Shown: in pieces, positions 1 through 14,572 of the stretch
Layout of the letters: each line of letters starts with the position of its first letter
Numbering within the stretch: the stretch's first letter is position 1
Assembly: GCF_000182565.1 (NCBI RefSeq)
Contig: NW_015971543.1
Span: 994,138-1,058,137, forward strand
From: Spizellomyces punctatus DAOM BR117
Taxonomy: Eukaryota; Chytridiomycota; Chytridiomycetes; Spizellomycetales; Spizellomycetaceae
Length of the DNA stretch: 64,000 nucleotides
Direction: 5' to 3'
Program-made: the position numbers and the translations under genes
Notes under the pieces: generated by a model
What the model saw: only the letters and a program-made list of their open reading frames with translations
The model's database searches: none
What the model was told of the DNA's origin: nothing

Positions 1-2161
1 CTTCCCGCACGACCTCCAGTTGCGCTTCAGCAGATATTATCCTGTCTTTCCCTATTCCGAGCTTCGCTCGGTTTGCTGCCTCCCACGCACCAAGGTAATC
101 GTCTCGTCTATCACTAGTGAGTATTTCCTCCAAAGTCCGCATCAGCTCGTAAATGTCATCTACGCCAAAGACTGTAATCTGCTGCATGTCGAGCAACGGC
201 AGACTGTCGAGTAACGCAGTCCAGAGTAATCGCTTTGGAAAGAATCGTTCATCATTTCTGAAGGAGCTAGTCAGCATTTCCACAAGCAGGTTTCCAGCTT
301 CCCGAAACTTTTGTGCCTTGTACAGCTCGTGAAACTCTCGATATCGTGCCAAGAATGCCAATCGTCCATTAAACTCCAATGCCGGCTGTCCGACTTTTCC
401 AGCAATATCCAGCCACTCCATATTTGCGGTGCTCAGGTACCCATCTATAATCTCTTCTACAAGGCCAGAAACCTTTTGTGCATCCCTAGCTTCCACATAA
501 TGCTCGATGGCTTCTCCTATTCGCCCCGCACGATATTCTATGCGTGCCAATCTTCGATGGAGTTCATTCTTCACGTCATCCAAGCCGTGCCTTCGACAAA
601 ACTCTAGCAATTTCGGTGCTTCCCCAACAGTATCCAGTGACATGCGCACGATGACATCCTCCAGCACCGACCTTCCAAACTTGGGACAGACAGCAATGTA
701 CTCTAAAGCCGTCCGCCGGAGGGAGAGATTCGGAATCAACGAGTTTGCATAATTGAGCAGGTACCACTCCCGTTGGGAACACCGGTCCCGCTTATTTGGT
801 ACAACGGGCATCGATGGACCCAGTAATTCGTCATCTAACGTTCCAGAGTTATGCAAAAGGTCCGTCATATGAGCTACCAGCCACCACCAGTCCAGCATAC
901 TGCAGAAACGAATTACTCGTTGGAACTCGTGTGCAATAATCCCTAGCTCGATTTGCACCTGAACGTCGTTGTAATCGACACCTCGCTCGACGAGTTTGCC
1001 CAAAAGTTCGGCGACGTCATGCCCTTTCAATGTTGGGCGTGCGAATAAGATTATCCCGACAAGTGCCTCCCGCCAGTCTTCTGCCAATTTGTGAATGACT
1101 GCTTCGTTTCCACGTAGGATGCCGAAAACATACGCAAACTGCTCTGCGTCCTTCGTACCCGCACGTAACTTTGGGACGTCCCATCGTTGAATATCTTTAC
1201 GCCATTCTGCAAACTTTTGCTCAAAGTCTAGCTGTGACGGATACTGATGTGGTCGCGGCATCTGTGAGAGCACGCGCTCCACTGCTGTGACCAAAGTTGG
1301 GTTCTCGCTGAGCCCACCTGCAAGGCGAGCGCTTGATGGAGTCTGAAAATCTGGATGCCGGTGCAAAATGGATATAGCGGCCTGGAAGTGCCCTCGAAGG
1401 AGGCATTGATAAACGTACTTCCAGTATTTCTCATGTTCACGTGGTCTCAACGACTTGCGGAAATTGTCAAATTCGTCCTGCGGAGGCGCGTCGTAATTGT
1501 CTGCTAGCCATTGACGTAGACCTTCTTGGAGATGCCCCCATTGGGGACGAGCGGCATTAGTTGTAAACGCATCTCGGAGATGTATAGCCTCCAAAAGCTG
1601 CAGGGCACTATGCGCTGTTCTAAAAAGCTGCAACTCTCCAATCTCAAGCGGCGGCGAAACATTGGCATACTGCCGGATCTCTCTACGATATGCTTCACTT
1701 GCTCGACAAGTTGCGAGTTTGCGCTCCTGATCCCCTGAGCCATACGCGTCATCTGCCATATCCATCGAATCCTCGCCAGCCGCAAAGCCCAGTCTCGTTG
1801 ACCTTCGTCCAGTACGTCCTCTCCGTACGTCCCGTGTCGATCGTATAGATGCTTGCAGTACTGTGAAAATATGCTCTGTGGCTGTCACAAAAGGGACTCG
1901 CCTATCGTTTATGTCCTTCCCAAACTTTGCAATCTTGATAATTTGATCTTGCGGAAACTTTCCACGTTCGCGGGCTATTGGCTCTTCCGCAGGGGAGCGG
2001 GCTGCTGCATAGCAGAGGATATCGTTGCTCAATGGGCGCATAGCACCTACTATGGCTCGATCCCTGGCTGCAAGCTGTGGACCTCCGCCTTTCTCGCATA
2101 ATCCCAAATAGATCGGTTCAGACAGCTGCTGCGAGGGCAGACTGTCATCTTGTGTGAGCAT
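1..2161 (-). CDS. NUP85: Nucleoporin NUP85 (Y-complex), C-terminus off window
   Basis: Scaffold subunit of the nuclear pore Y-complex (Nup84/Nup107 complex), where the Nup85 family forms an ancestral-coatomer alpha-helical stack. The reading frame is open without an intron from the start to the left edge, about 720 codons, so the C-terminal end is missing. Family-like segments are REWYLLNYANSLIPNLS, KLLEFCRRHGLDDVKNELHR, LARYREFHELYKAQKFREAG and FFPKRLLWTALLDSLPLL, in the order expected for Nup85. The chosen ATG begins MLTQDDSLP; the frame stays open upstream and another ATG at 2263 would add 34 residues, so the true start is uncertain. An intronless gene of this length stands out in an intron-rich window. 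The call rests on the overall helical-repeat pattern and these segments; another Nup84-complex subunit is less likely. Confidence 0.8.
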   Translation of the reverse strand, partial: MLTQDDSLPSQQLSEPIYLGLCEKGGGPQLAARDRAIVGAMRPLSNDILCYAAARSPAEEPIARERGKFPQDQIIKIAKFGKDINDRRVPFVTATEHIFTVLQASIRSTRDVRRGRTGRRSTRLGFAAGEDSMDMADDAYGSGDQERKLATCRASEAYRREIRQYANVSPPLEIGELQLFRTAHSALQLLEAIHLRDAFTTNAARPQWGHLQEGLRQWLADNYDAPPQDEFDNFRKSLRPREHEKYWKYVYQCLLRGHFQAAISILHRHPDFQTPSSARLAGGLSENPTLVTAVERVLSQMPRPHQYPSQLDFEQKFAEWRKDIQRWDVPKLRAGTKDAEQFAYVFGILRGNEAVIHKLAEDWREALVGIILFARPTLKGHDVAELLGKLVERGVDYNDVQVQIELGIIAHEFQRVIRFCSMLDWWWLVAHMTDLLHNSGTLDDELLGPSMPVVPNKRDRCSQREWYLLNYANSLIPNLSLRRTALEYIAVCPKFGRSVLEDVIVRMSLDTVGEAPKLLEFCRRHGLDDVKNELHRRLARIEYRAGRIGEAIEHYVEARDAQKVSGLVEEIIDGYLSTANMEWLDIAGKVGQPALEFNGRLAFLARYREFHELYKAQKFREAGNLLVEMLTSSFRNDERFFPKRLLWTALLDSLPLLDMQQITVFGVDDIYELMRTLEEILTSDRRDDYLGAWEAANRAKLGIGKDRIISAEAQLEVVRE

Positions 2162-2263
2162 ATCGCTGGACAACAGGACGATTACACGAATGGTAAGATG
2201 CGCGAAAGGCAGGCGAGAGGCTCTTGATGACCTCTCATGTTGCCATGTCAACAAGGCGAACAT

Positions 2264-3074
2264 CGTCTTGCAAAGGAAGCATTCTTTTGAGTTAACAAAG
2301 GTCGCATGGAGAGTTGAGACATATTTTGGAGTTGTCTTGAAATACCGCTCGTGCCGTATTCAAACCTACCGGGCACGGGCAATGAGCGCATGTGGCTGTC
2401 ATACTGGGTGTCCTACTCTACAAGTACGCTAACGAGCCGCCGGCGGGACTTATGTCCTTGGTGATTCGTGACTGCGGTTTGACTGCGGTTCTACTTGGAA
2501 CACACATTGCAAGCTTCTGATGTGCAGAGGAAACATTCTCTCTGGTCTTTGGCAATGTTGGAAGTTCGGTATTTGTACCTGTTTCTGTTATATCATAATC
2601 ATACGGGGCTCTATCGGCTGTGATTTTCACCAAGATATGAGTTCCAAAAAAAAAGGTCTGGCAGTGGAGATATGTGTATGACGATGTCAAATGGCCTCAC
2701 TGTGGGATAACGTTCATCGAGATATGCCAAAAGTTTGCCACTACATGTGTATTTTCAGGTGCTATTGGTAGAAAGAGTCATCGAATGATGGTATATCAGT
2801 GAGCAATCTGCACAGCTTATTTCCTTACGCTCCCCTTTCATGTTTGCCGTCAGCGTAGGTAGGAACAGATGCGCTGCAAGAGACGGTTGTGGTGCTAACA
2901 AACATGCATTTTGCTATATTACATCTACTGCAACTTGGCTTCAGTCTATCTGAAAAGTGGTTATAAAAGCGTGCAAAATAAATGGAAGTCTCCCACTTTC
3001 TGTGATCCCCATCTTGTTCTACCTCCCCCCAAGGCATTCTGTATCATACTGCCTCTATGGGCGTTTTCTCCTAC
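2264..3074. other. Intergenic stretch, NUP85 upstream / TTLL downstream
   Basis: About 810 bases between the 5' side of NUP85 and the 3' end of the TTLL gene, both on the minus strand. It contains one minus-strand open frame of 90 codons (2418-2690) that has no family resemblance and a composition unlike the neighbouring proteins. I see no RNA gene or repeat. It should hold the NUP85 promoter and the TTLL 3' untranslated region and terminator. Confidence 0.5.
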
Positions 3075-5587
3075 TTAAATTCGCTTGGCCCTTCTCTCCT
3101 CATGTGGACCAAAATCGTGTGCTTCGTGCTGTAACCGCTCGAAGGCTGCTCTCATCCGCTTGATTAGTTCGGTGCGGTCAAAACTTCCTTTTGACCCCGA
3201 TTTAGAGTCAGGTAGCAGCTCACCCAAAAGTTTCGTATCGTACAGCTCCTTCGCTGTGGCACGTACGGACAGTCCTGCTTGCGTTTCCAGGGTTCGGTCA
3301 TCCGTCGACCTTGTGTTGCGAGTGATGTCCTCTTGTGCCGGAAGGAACTTTACGTTAACCGACTTAGCTCTGGATGACGATAGCGGTTTATCCCCTGAGC
3401 TTCCTGATCCTGTAATATAAGGCCGACATGGGATACTTGGCTGATCCTCCCGAATTCCAGTCTCATATCCCTGCTGCACTGCCAGCGTCTGAAAGAACCG
3501 ATCGTTGATAGATTCCACATTCATTTTGATTGTTTGTTTGTTTTGGAGTCGACGCGATCGACGTGTTTCCTCTGCTCGCATAGCGATCTTGAGGGGAGAC
3601 CGGCTTCCATTACTCTTGTAGATGTCCGTAGCCGATTTAGTCTTCCGACCATCTTTCATATTATCTGTAGATGATCCATCCGATAATTGTGGCATGGACC
3701 GAGATTTTTCTCGCATTTTCTGTCGCCAGTTGAGAAGCTTTTCAGCTTGCTGTTGCTGCTTTTTCTTTTTATTTTCCAGATGCTCTCTTCTTCGTTTAGT
3801 CGAGAGCGTTTCGGAAAATATATTTGTCGCTTCCTTTTTCAAAAGAAGGTAGTGCGCCAATCTTTTGATATCTGTCGGGGGAAAAATGCGTTCGTATTGA
3901 CCGAGATTGGCATCCTCGAAAGCCTCTAAAACCGCCATCGATTGTGGCGAGAACTCGGCATGATATGTCGCCAATACTTGTGCCGCTTCTTCCGAAAGCT
4001 CTTCATTAGTCGATGTTTCCGGTGTTGTCGGTGTTGAGCTTGATGTGGACGATGTCGATTTGCTAGAGACAGCAGGCTCGTTTTGAGATGCAGGGGCAGG
4101 GATGTGCTGATTCTCAGCTGGGGAAGCAGGTTTACGTGATCGCAGCTCGGTGGAGCGGGTAACGCTGGCATCGCTATTGCCCTCAGAGCGTTTTGCACTT
4201 GGAGTCACCAAAGAACCAAGAAGCCTATTCATCGACCTGGCTTTCTGATCATCGAAAAACTGCTTGGAGCCAGCAGGATTTAGGTTGAGAAGTCGCAAAG
4301 CATCGGATATGACCCCAGTTTTAATTTCGGTATCCAATGGACTGTCGCAGGTGAAGCTTGGTGAGTGGTTCACTTCAAGGACCCATGGTTTTAGCTTGTG
4401 GTCCACGAAAATATCAAAGCCCAGAATTTCAAAACATTGACTATTATGAATGCTCTCCAATTGCGGTGGATGTGCGTGCTCTTCGCCAGGACTAGTGCTT
4501 CTCTCCCTTTCGGTACGTTTCTTAGGAAAACAAGCATGCAGATTTCGTTTTAATTGTGGTTGTACTGTCAATAGTGTTTTGACTACCACTTCTCCAATTC
4601 GCTGCCACAGTGCTTCTACCTGCGCGGATCCGCGCAGGGCCGTCAACCAGCGCATAACAGATCTAATCGACCGCTTGCTTCCTTTTCCATCCTCGGTTGC
4701 ATGGTCAAAGTTCTCCGAATGCTTGTTGATCGCGTAATTCGTCAAATGCATGCAGACGTTGTCCAAGTTACCGTCCTTTGGCTCCCGGTAGGGTTCCGTA
4801 GCAAACCGCGCAAGTCCATCTCGGTACATGAATACCCGTAGAGGGTCGGCAGATGCCACAAGAACGTAGACGCGCAAGTCAAACTTGTATCCATCGATGA
4901 GGAATGGGCGGTTGAGGTATGTTTGTACAATCAAACTAGTGGTACCTTTGAGGGTTTTCAAGATTGGGGTGACATCATCGGGTGATTTGAACAAGAATAT
5001 GCCTTTCCCTTGACAACCATGGTCTGGCTTTCCAATATAGCACTGTCGTCGTCGTGAAGATCGATGTGCGATTTGAAAATCGGCCCACTCAGAAGGAAGA
5101 ATCCAAGTTTTGGGAAAGAAATTGGCGTCTTTTGGGAAAAGCCGAGAGAGGCGGCCAAGATTGCGGGCTAGTCGATCTTTCCGACATATCTCATGCATTC
5201 CAGGAAAATGATTGATTTTTTGATACGGCTTCCTATTATGTTATAATGGATTCTCAGAGGCATCTTTCAAGTCACGTAGCAATGGCCTCCCACTTACATT
5301 CCCAAAACCCGCTCCACAGATACCCCAGTGTCAATCCAAAAAAGCATCCAAGGCTCCAAATCATCGACGACACGATAGCCCAATCGCTGACAGCAGTCAC
5401 GGACGACATCGTATTTGCAATTAACTGTATTGACTGTGATAGATAAAACTTTCTTCTTTGATTTGCGTTTTATTGTCGGTGTTGGCCTGGAAGCGTCGTT
5501 CCTGGTTGGAGTACTGCTGGTGGAAAGAGGCGATACTTGCGGTACAACAGGCGCCGAGTCTAATGAATGCGGGAAGATGGAGAGCAT
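3075..5587 (-). CDS. TTLL6: Tubulin polyglutamylase, TTLL6/TTLL13 type
   Basis: ATP-dependent ligase that adds glutamate side chains to tubulin, chiefly on axonemal microtubules. Coding exons are 5298-5587 and 3075-5232, joined over a 65-nt intron with a GTAAGT donor; the join gives 815 residues and restores the family motif KPYQKINHFPGMHEICRKD. The TTL catalytic domain follows: KPDHGCQGKGIFLF (nucleotide-binding loop), DGYKFDLRVYVLVAS, CMHLTNYAINKHS, and the C-terminal active-site segment PWVLEVNHSPSFTCDSPLD. After about residue 420 the protein is a long, Ser/Lys/Arg-rich, partly coiled tail as in animal TTLL6/13, which is thought to bind microtubules. It is transcribed divergently from the xylulokinase gene. 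Its presence argues for a flagellated fungus, because yeasts and filamentous Dikarya lack these polyglutamylases. Assignment to TTLL6/13 rather than TTLL4/5/7 rests on the HFPGM-containing segment. Confidence 0.9.
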
Positions 5588-5919
5588 GATGGACCGGTAG
5601 ATGTACTCGTGTGGGTGTAAGCGTATGCGTTTGAATACGGCTTCAATGCTGACTCATTCCTAGAGGCAAACGGGGGATAAAGGTTACCTCTAACCGAACA
5701 TGGGTAATATGATGTGGCTATTCACATATAATAATACAATTCATAAAGAGGTGAATAATATATGGTATGCCCTAGATAACCGATATCGTCGTCTGATCGT
5801 TCTCAGGATCTCAAAATTCGAAGGTCGGAGTGTTTGCTTACGAGAGCAATTACATGATGATCGAAACAACGGGATGTCATCGGCGCTGAGGTGCAAACAG
5901 CGATTGCTCGTCCTTTGGA
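5588..5919. promoter_or_regulatory. Divergent promoter region, TTLL / xylulokinase
   Basis: The 332 bases between the two start codons are the only room for both promoters. The part beside the xylulokinase ATG is A/T-rich (about 5700-5765). No specific element could be assigned. Confidence 0.4.
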
Positions 5920-7896
<1,977 letters not shown>

Positions 7897-8128
7897 AAAC
7901 TGTTCAGGACAGAAGTTCAATTAGGTCCATCATACTAGTATCAGGTGAAGAGTACTGTAGCGGTTAGCGAGTACTTTTGATGATAAAAATGGCCTTTTAC
8001 TATCAGCTCTTCGGTGCAACAACCTGCATTGCATGAAACTGGGAATCTGGGCCAAAAAACATCAAATGCACAATGCTGACTAGTGTGAACATGGACAAGG
8101 AACCCAAGTGTTTTCTACCCTAAACCAG

Positions 8129-8580
8129 TCATTGGTCCTTTCCCGCAATAGGAACTTCACCTCCGGTATCTAGAAATGCAAATATAAGTCACCGGATGAG
8201 CAACATGCATCAGCGCGAGATGAGAGCCACGTACCTTCAAAGAGCGCACCATAATGACCACCGTCTGTCGACCTCAGCTCGCACATGGTGAAAGCCTCAA
8301 CGATGGGTTCCGGCTCATCGAGCGGAACGGAACCATCCTCGAACCAATCGCCAGCATGGCCTTCTACGCTTTCTGTGTAAGCATAGGGTGCACTGGGCAT
8401 AGGCTCATTCCTAGGGGTCTGATCTGCCTGTTGCTGCCCGGCGCTCATCCCCTTGTCCGCTTTAGATGCCCCCGGCCCAGCAGTCGCCCACGAAGTCCAA
8501 GATGGCGTCTGCTGCGGCGTACTACGCAGGCTGCGAGTGGTGCTGGCCGTCAAAACAGGTCTCAACAAAGACCTAAACAT
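8129..8580 (-). CDS. Small putative mitochondrial protein, unknown function
   Basis: Two coding exons, 8235-8580 and 8129-8169, joined over a 65-nt intron (GTACGT donor), giving 128 residues. The chosen start gives MFRSLLRPVLTASTTRSLRS, rich in Arg, Ser and Leu with no acidic residue, which looks like a mitochondrial presequence; an in-frame ATG at 8613 would add 11 residues. The middle is a Gln/Pro/Ser-rich linker. The C-terminal part has an acidic stretch (WFEDGSVPLDEPEP) and ends LFEDTGGEVPIAGKDQ. I do not recognise the family. The conserved-looking C-terminus and exact splicing argue that it is real rather than a chance frame. It lies opposite SRP54 across a 746-base divergent region. Confidence 0.6.
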
Positions 8581-11161
<2,581 letters not shown>

Positions 11162-11561
11162 GTTGGCTGCAAGAGGAGGGGGGACTGTGCATGCATTTAT
11201 TGTGTGCCAGGTCGGTAGGTGTCAACACATACTAATAGATTATCGAAAATCCAAAGACTCAGCGTCGTATTTCATGAGTGGCAGTATGCTGAGGACAAAA
11301 CAGAGGACCGCCATGAAAAGACCAAGGGGCACCGTGGACGGGTCCCATTAAATGATAAGGGAAGACATGCCAGTAAAATGATTTGCCACGTCCGCCAAAA
11401 GCTGCAATCTGCTGCCATACAGCAGTTGGAATGTTGGAATGTTGTATAGTTCTGCATCTATGTACACGGTGAAATCGGGACACTGAGCGTGCTCGATTTC
11501 ACTAATCTTAAGTCTATGGAGCGAATATTAACAGATATCTAGCATCACGATGGACGCTGGT
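11162..11561. other. Intergenic region between convergent 3' ends
   Basis: About 400 bases between the stop codons of SRP54 and the Tim17/22-like gene. I see no gene; only short open frames without family character. It should hold both 3' untranslated regions. Confidence 0.5.
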
Positions 11562-12488
11562 TCATCGGACATTGTCCTCTCCAACATCTTTTCTCAGCGT
11601 TCCAACTGTCTCTCGCAGCTCGCCAACCTGTGACTCTAGAATCTTTAATCTAATATTTAACCTCTTCCTATACTCGATATCCCACGCATTTAGCAGTGGG
11701 CTGGTCCAATCCGGTAGATCCACATTCGCATTGATCTTATCCCTCGCCCAAACGAACAAGGATCCCACAGGATCGATTTCTGCCGCTGGCGCTGGTTTGG
11801 CACTCGGATCTGGGCGGAGAATCTCCATTTGCCAAAATCGAGAAAGAGAGAACCCTTGGTCTCGGTCAGGGATAGGAGACTGGTTGTCAATACGTTGTTG
11901 CAAGGCGGTGCGTAGCCGCCATTGTCGGCCGACGAGATAGAGAGTTTGACCACCGCAAGCCAGTAAGGAGTACATGAGGGAGCCCGAGAGTAGCGCACGG
12001 GGACCACCTAAATGGTAATATTGGATCAGTTACAAAATATGTGCTGCTTTTTCCTTTGCACATATACATACGCCATATCAGGCCCATGCCTGCTCCAACA
12101 ATAGCACCAGATGTGATACTTGATATTAGTTCATCTTTATCCCGCATCCTGAAGCTATCTACTCCCTCTGCCGCGTTTTTCTGATATCGGTAATGAAGCA
12201 CAGCTTCTCTAATACCTGTTACATTGCGGATAAGTTAGCAATCCACTATACTTGTGGCATTAGAGAAGAGTCCAGAAAGGTCAACATACCAAAAAACGGC
12301 GCGAACGCGAGGACCCAATTTGTTCCCATGCTGAAAGCCCATGCTAGCCGACTTTGACCTCGTACGGCGGCGAATATGGCGCCCAGCGTAGAACCTGTCA
12401 GCCCTGCAACCGCGGTGCTTTGCAGTACAAACATGGTAGAGTTCCGTTCGGGTGCATACGGTGATGTGGAATGCACCTGGGTATCCAT
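11562..12488 (-). CDS. Tim17/22-like multi-pass mitochondrial membrane protein
   Basis: Three coding exons (12290-12488, 12072-12215, 11562-12007) give 262 residues. The N-terminal half has four hydrophobic, glycine-rich segments typical of the Tim17/Tim22/Tim23 fold: one around VAGLTGSTLGAIFAAV, one around NWVLAFAPFFGIREAV, a glycine-rich one reading SSITSGAIVGAGMGLIW, and GPRALLSGSLMYSLL. The C-terminal half is soluble, with a Pro/Ala linker and a probable helical or coiled end near DIEYRKRLNIRLKILE. The spacing of polar and small residues fits the Tim17 family, but the long C-terminus is unlike the translocase subunits themselves, so a TIMMDC1-like assembly factor or an uncharacterised fungal relative is possible. 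It shares a 246-bp divergent promoter with mitochondrial ribosomal protein uL23m, consistent with a mitochondrial role. Confidence 0.62.
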
Positions 12489-12734
12489 GTTCGCCAAGGT
12501 CCCGCAATGACATACAAAGAATGTCTTACGCAACGATACAGAAAAAAGGTGTAGAACCTAGCGCAGCTGTCTGGCAGCAAATGATCGACGAAGGCAAATG
12601 GGCTACGAGATCACTCTCAAGCCTCAATTGCACTGCTTGCAGATCGCGTAGCCATAGCAACTAGCTGGAGGGGAAAGCGTCGAGGAGGACTTTTAGCACT
12701 CGATCCGTCCTTTGTTTGACCGAAATCCCTCAAC

Positions 12735-13292
12735 ATGCCTTCACGCCTACTACGTAAGTGAGAATGGGTCTTACTGCTATTTATACAGCTGCTGATTCTG
12801 CTTTTCCGTTTGACACATTTAGCGGGGCAAAAGCTCTTTTTTCCCAACGTTGTTTTCCGACTCCTCCGCTCCAACCTCCCACCCCACCAATGCGTTTTCC
12901 GCTGCCCACCCCAGCTAAACAAAATAGATATAACATCATACCTGCAAAACCTGTATAATATTACAGTTACCGACGTTCGAACAATGAACTACTTGGGCCG
13001 GACGTACAAAACTCGTTACGGGGGCCGGGAAACAACAGCAAACTATAAAAAGGTTATAGTTTCCATGGAAGAGGATTTCAATTTCCCACCACCTCCACCA
13101 ACAAAGCTTGGCGCTTCTGTGGAGGGTGATGCGGCAATCAAGTTGCCACCACGAGGCTCATTTGGAAGGAACTCTGCAAACAAGTATCGACACAAGATCG
13201 AGGAGGGCCGACCAAAGGGCGTCGGAGGCCATGTGAGAAAGGCGATGGAGGTTGCAAAGGCGGCAAAGGAGGCGACGAAGGAGGTAGCATAG
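12735..13292 (+). CDS. MRPL23: Mitochondrial large-subunit ribosomal protein uL23m
   Basis: Component of the mitoribosomal large subunit, placed near the peptide exit tunnel. Two exons, 12735-12753 and 12823-13292, give 162 residues. The first exon is 19 nt and encodes MPSRLL; the join reads MPSRLLPGQKLFFPNVVFRL, which matches the usual uL23m beginning. The core continues with DITSYLQNLYNITVTDVRT and MNYLGRTYKTRYGGRE, the uL23 beta-alpha-beta pattern with the conserved Asn-Tyr-hydrophobic-Gly segment. The C-terminus is Lys/Ala-rich. The much longer frame beginning upstream of the second exon lacks this start and is read through the intron. Confidence 0.9.
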
Positions 13293-14572
13293 GTACAGGC
13301 TGGCATTTAGACGCATTGTTTACAGTAACATTGTTTATTTCGCAAACTCTACATGGATTGCGCCCAAATCCGACAGGCTTGGCAGATCTTGATGTTCTGG
13401 GTATATTCGTGTGGAGGTCGAGCCAACAACATGATGTCAGAGGGCTTTGAGTCTACATGCATAGTGCATTGCACATTGTCACATTGCTTAACCGTTTGTG
13501 ATAGTGAGAGGAGTAGTGTAGAGGTGACAGAAACTGGCACTAGCTACTACACCAGGGAATAAACCAGCGTAAACTGGCTCGTAAAAGCTAACTAACTACT
13601 ACTAGGCAATTATACATGCAATACGTAACGGTTCTAAACCAGATAATTGCCCACCACCACATGTGGTCCCTACTAGGCCTTGATCCAGAACTCTTGATGG
13701 CATTGAAGCCAGAGTCTTTGCAACATTGGGGAGACTTGCAAGCTGGAGGATGTTCAGTGACAAGGCTTGGAGACTAGAGAAAAAAACTGCATGTCAGAAG
13801 ATGACCCGATGACAAGAAATGCAAGAAATGCCATTGATACATACCAACCAAGCTCAACTAATGTGGCAGTATAATAGTAGGTTTTGTTATCAGATCCGAT
13901 TGGTTGCCGCTGGTTCTGATCACGGTTGCTCTCGGGTGGTTCGAGGTCCTCAGCACCACCACATCAGCGTTCTCATGATTGATGACAAGCGGGGTATGCC
14001 CATGCCTCAAATACTTGATAGTTGATTGCGCTATGAATCAAGAATGCAACAACAAGCTGACAAACTCATAATCGTCAGATACGAGACAGCATCAGTGGAA
14101 AAGACAAGGATGAACAGTACGAGCGACAAGGTTCAGACCCGAGACAAGGCGGAATTTCTGCAAATAAAAGGGTAATTGCCAAAGGCCCCTCCTTCACTTT
14201 CTTGCTATCGCACTGCTGGCTGCCCTTCTACTCGACTTGCTTGAAAGAAACCGACAAGTTCCATCTGGTCAAAAAAGGGTTTTAGAAAATCCCCCATTTT
14301 AAATGGCTGCTCACGCGTCCCAAAAGACCCGAATTAAAAGGCCACTTGTGCTAGGCCGGCAGCTGTTTCCATTTCTCGCTTTCCACTTTCAAAAGATCTT
14401 ACAAAAAAACAATAAACTATTAGGATAACTAGAGTAGCTCTCAGCCGGCATTGGACATTTACTCCTACGGTAGTCTCAGTGTGTATTCCCAACGCTTAAC
14501 GGTCTCTGCAGCCGCAAGGTTGTTGCCGCTTCATTGAACACCCTATTCCCGGGACCTCGATTGTGACCGCAA
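13293..14572. other. Long intergenic region (1.28 kb), no gene seen
   Basis: The longest stretch without a gene in the window. Frames on both strands are short and show no family features. The 13560-13655 portion contains a small hairpin (CCAG...CTGG, 13564-13577) and, 27 bases further on, an inverted repeat GGCAATTAT (13605-13613) / ATAATTGCC (13643-13651). No tRNA could be folded. The distal part is presumably the F-box gene promoter and leader. Confidence 0.4.

Noticed and set aside
2418-2690. 90-codon minus-strand frame between NUP85 and the TTLL gene
   Set aside because: No family features, unusual composition and no matching exons nearby.
13930-13960. GGTTCGAGGTCC resembling a tRNA B box
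   Set aside because: No flanking stem and no acceptor, D or anticodon arm could be formed around it.
13975-14065. TGATGAC ... CTGA pair resembling C/D snoRNA boxes
   Set aside because: Box C is imperfect, there is no terminal stem and no guide target could be shown.
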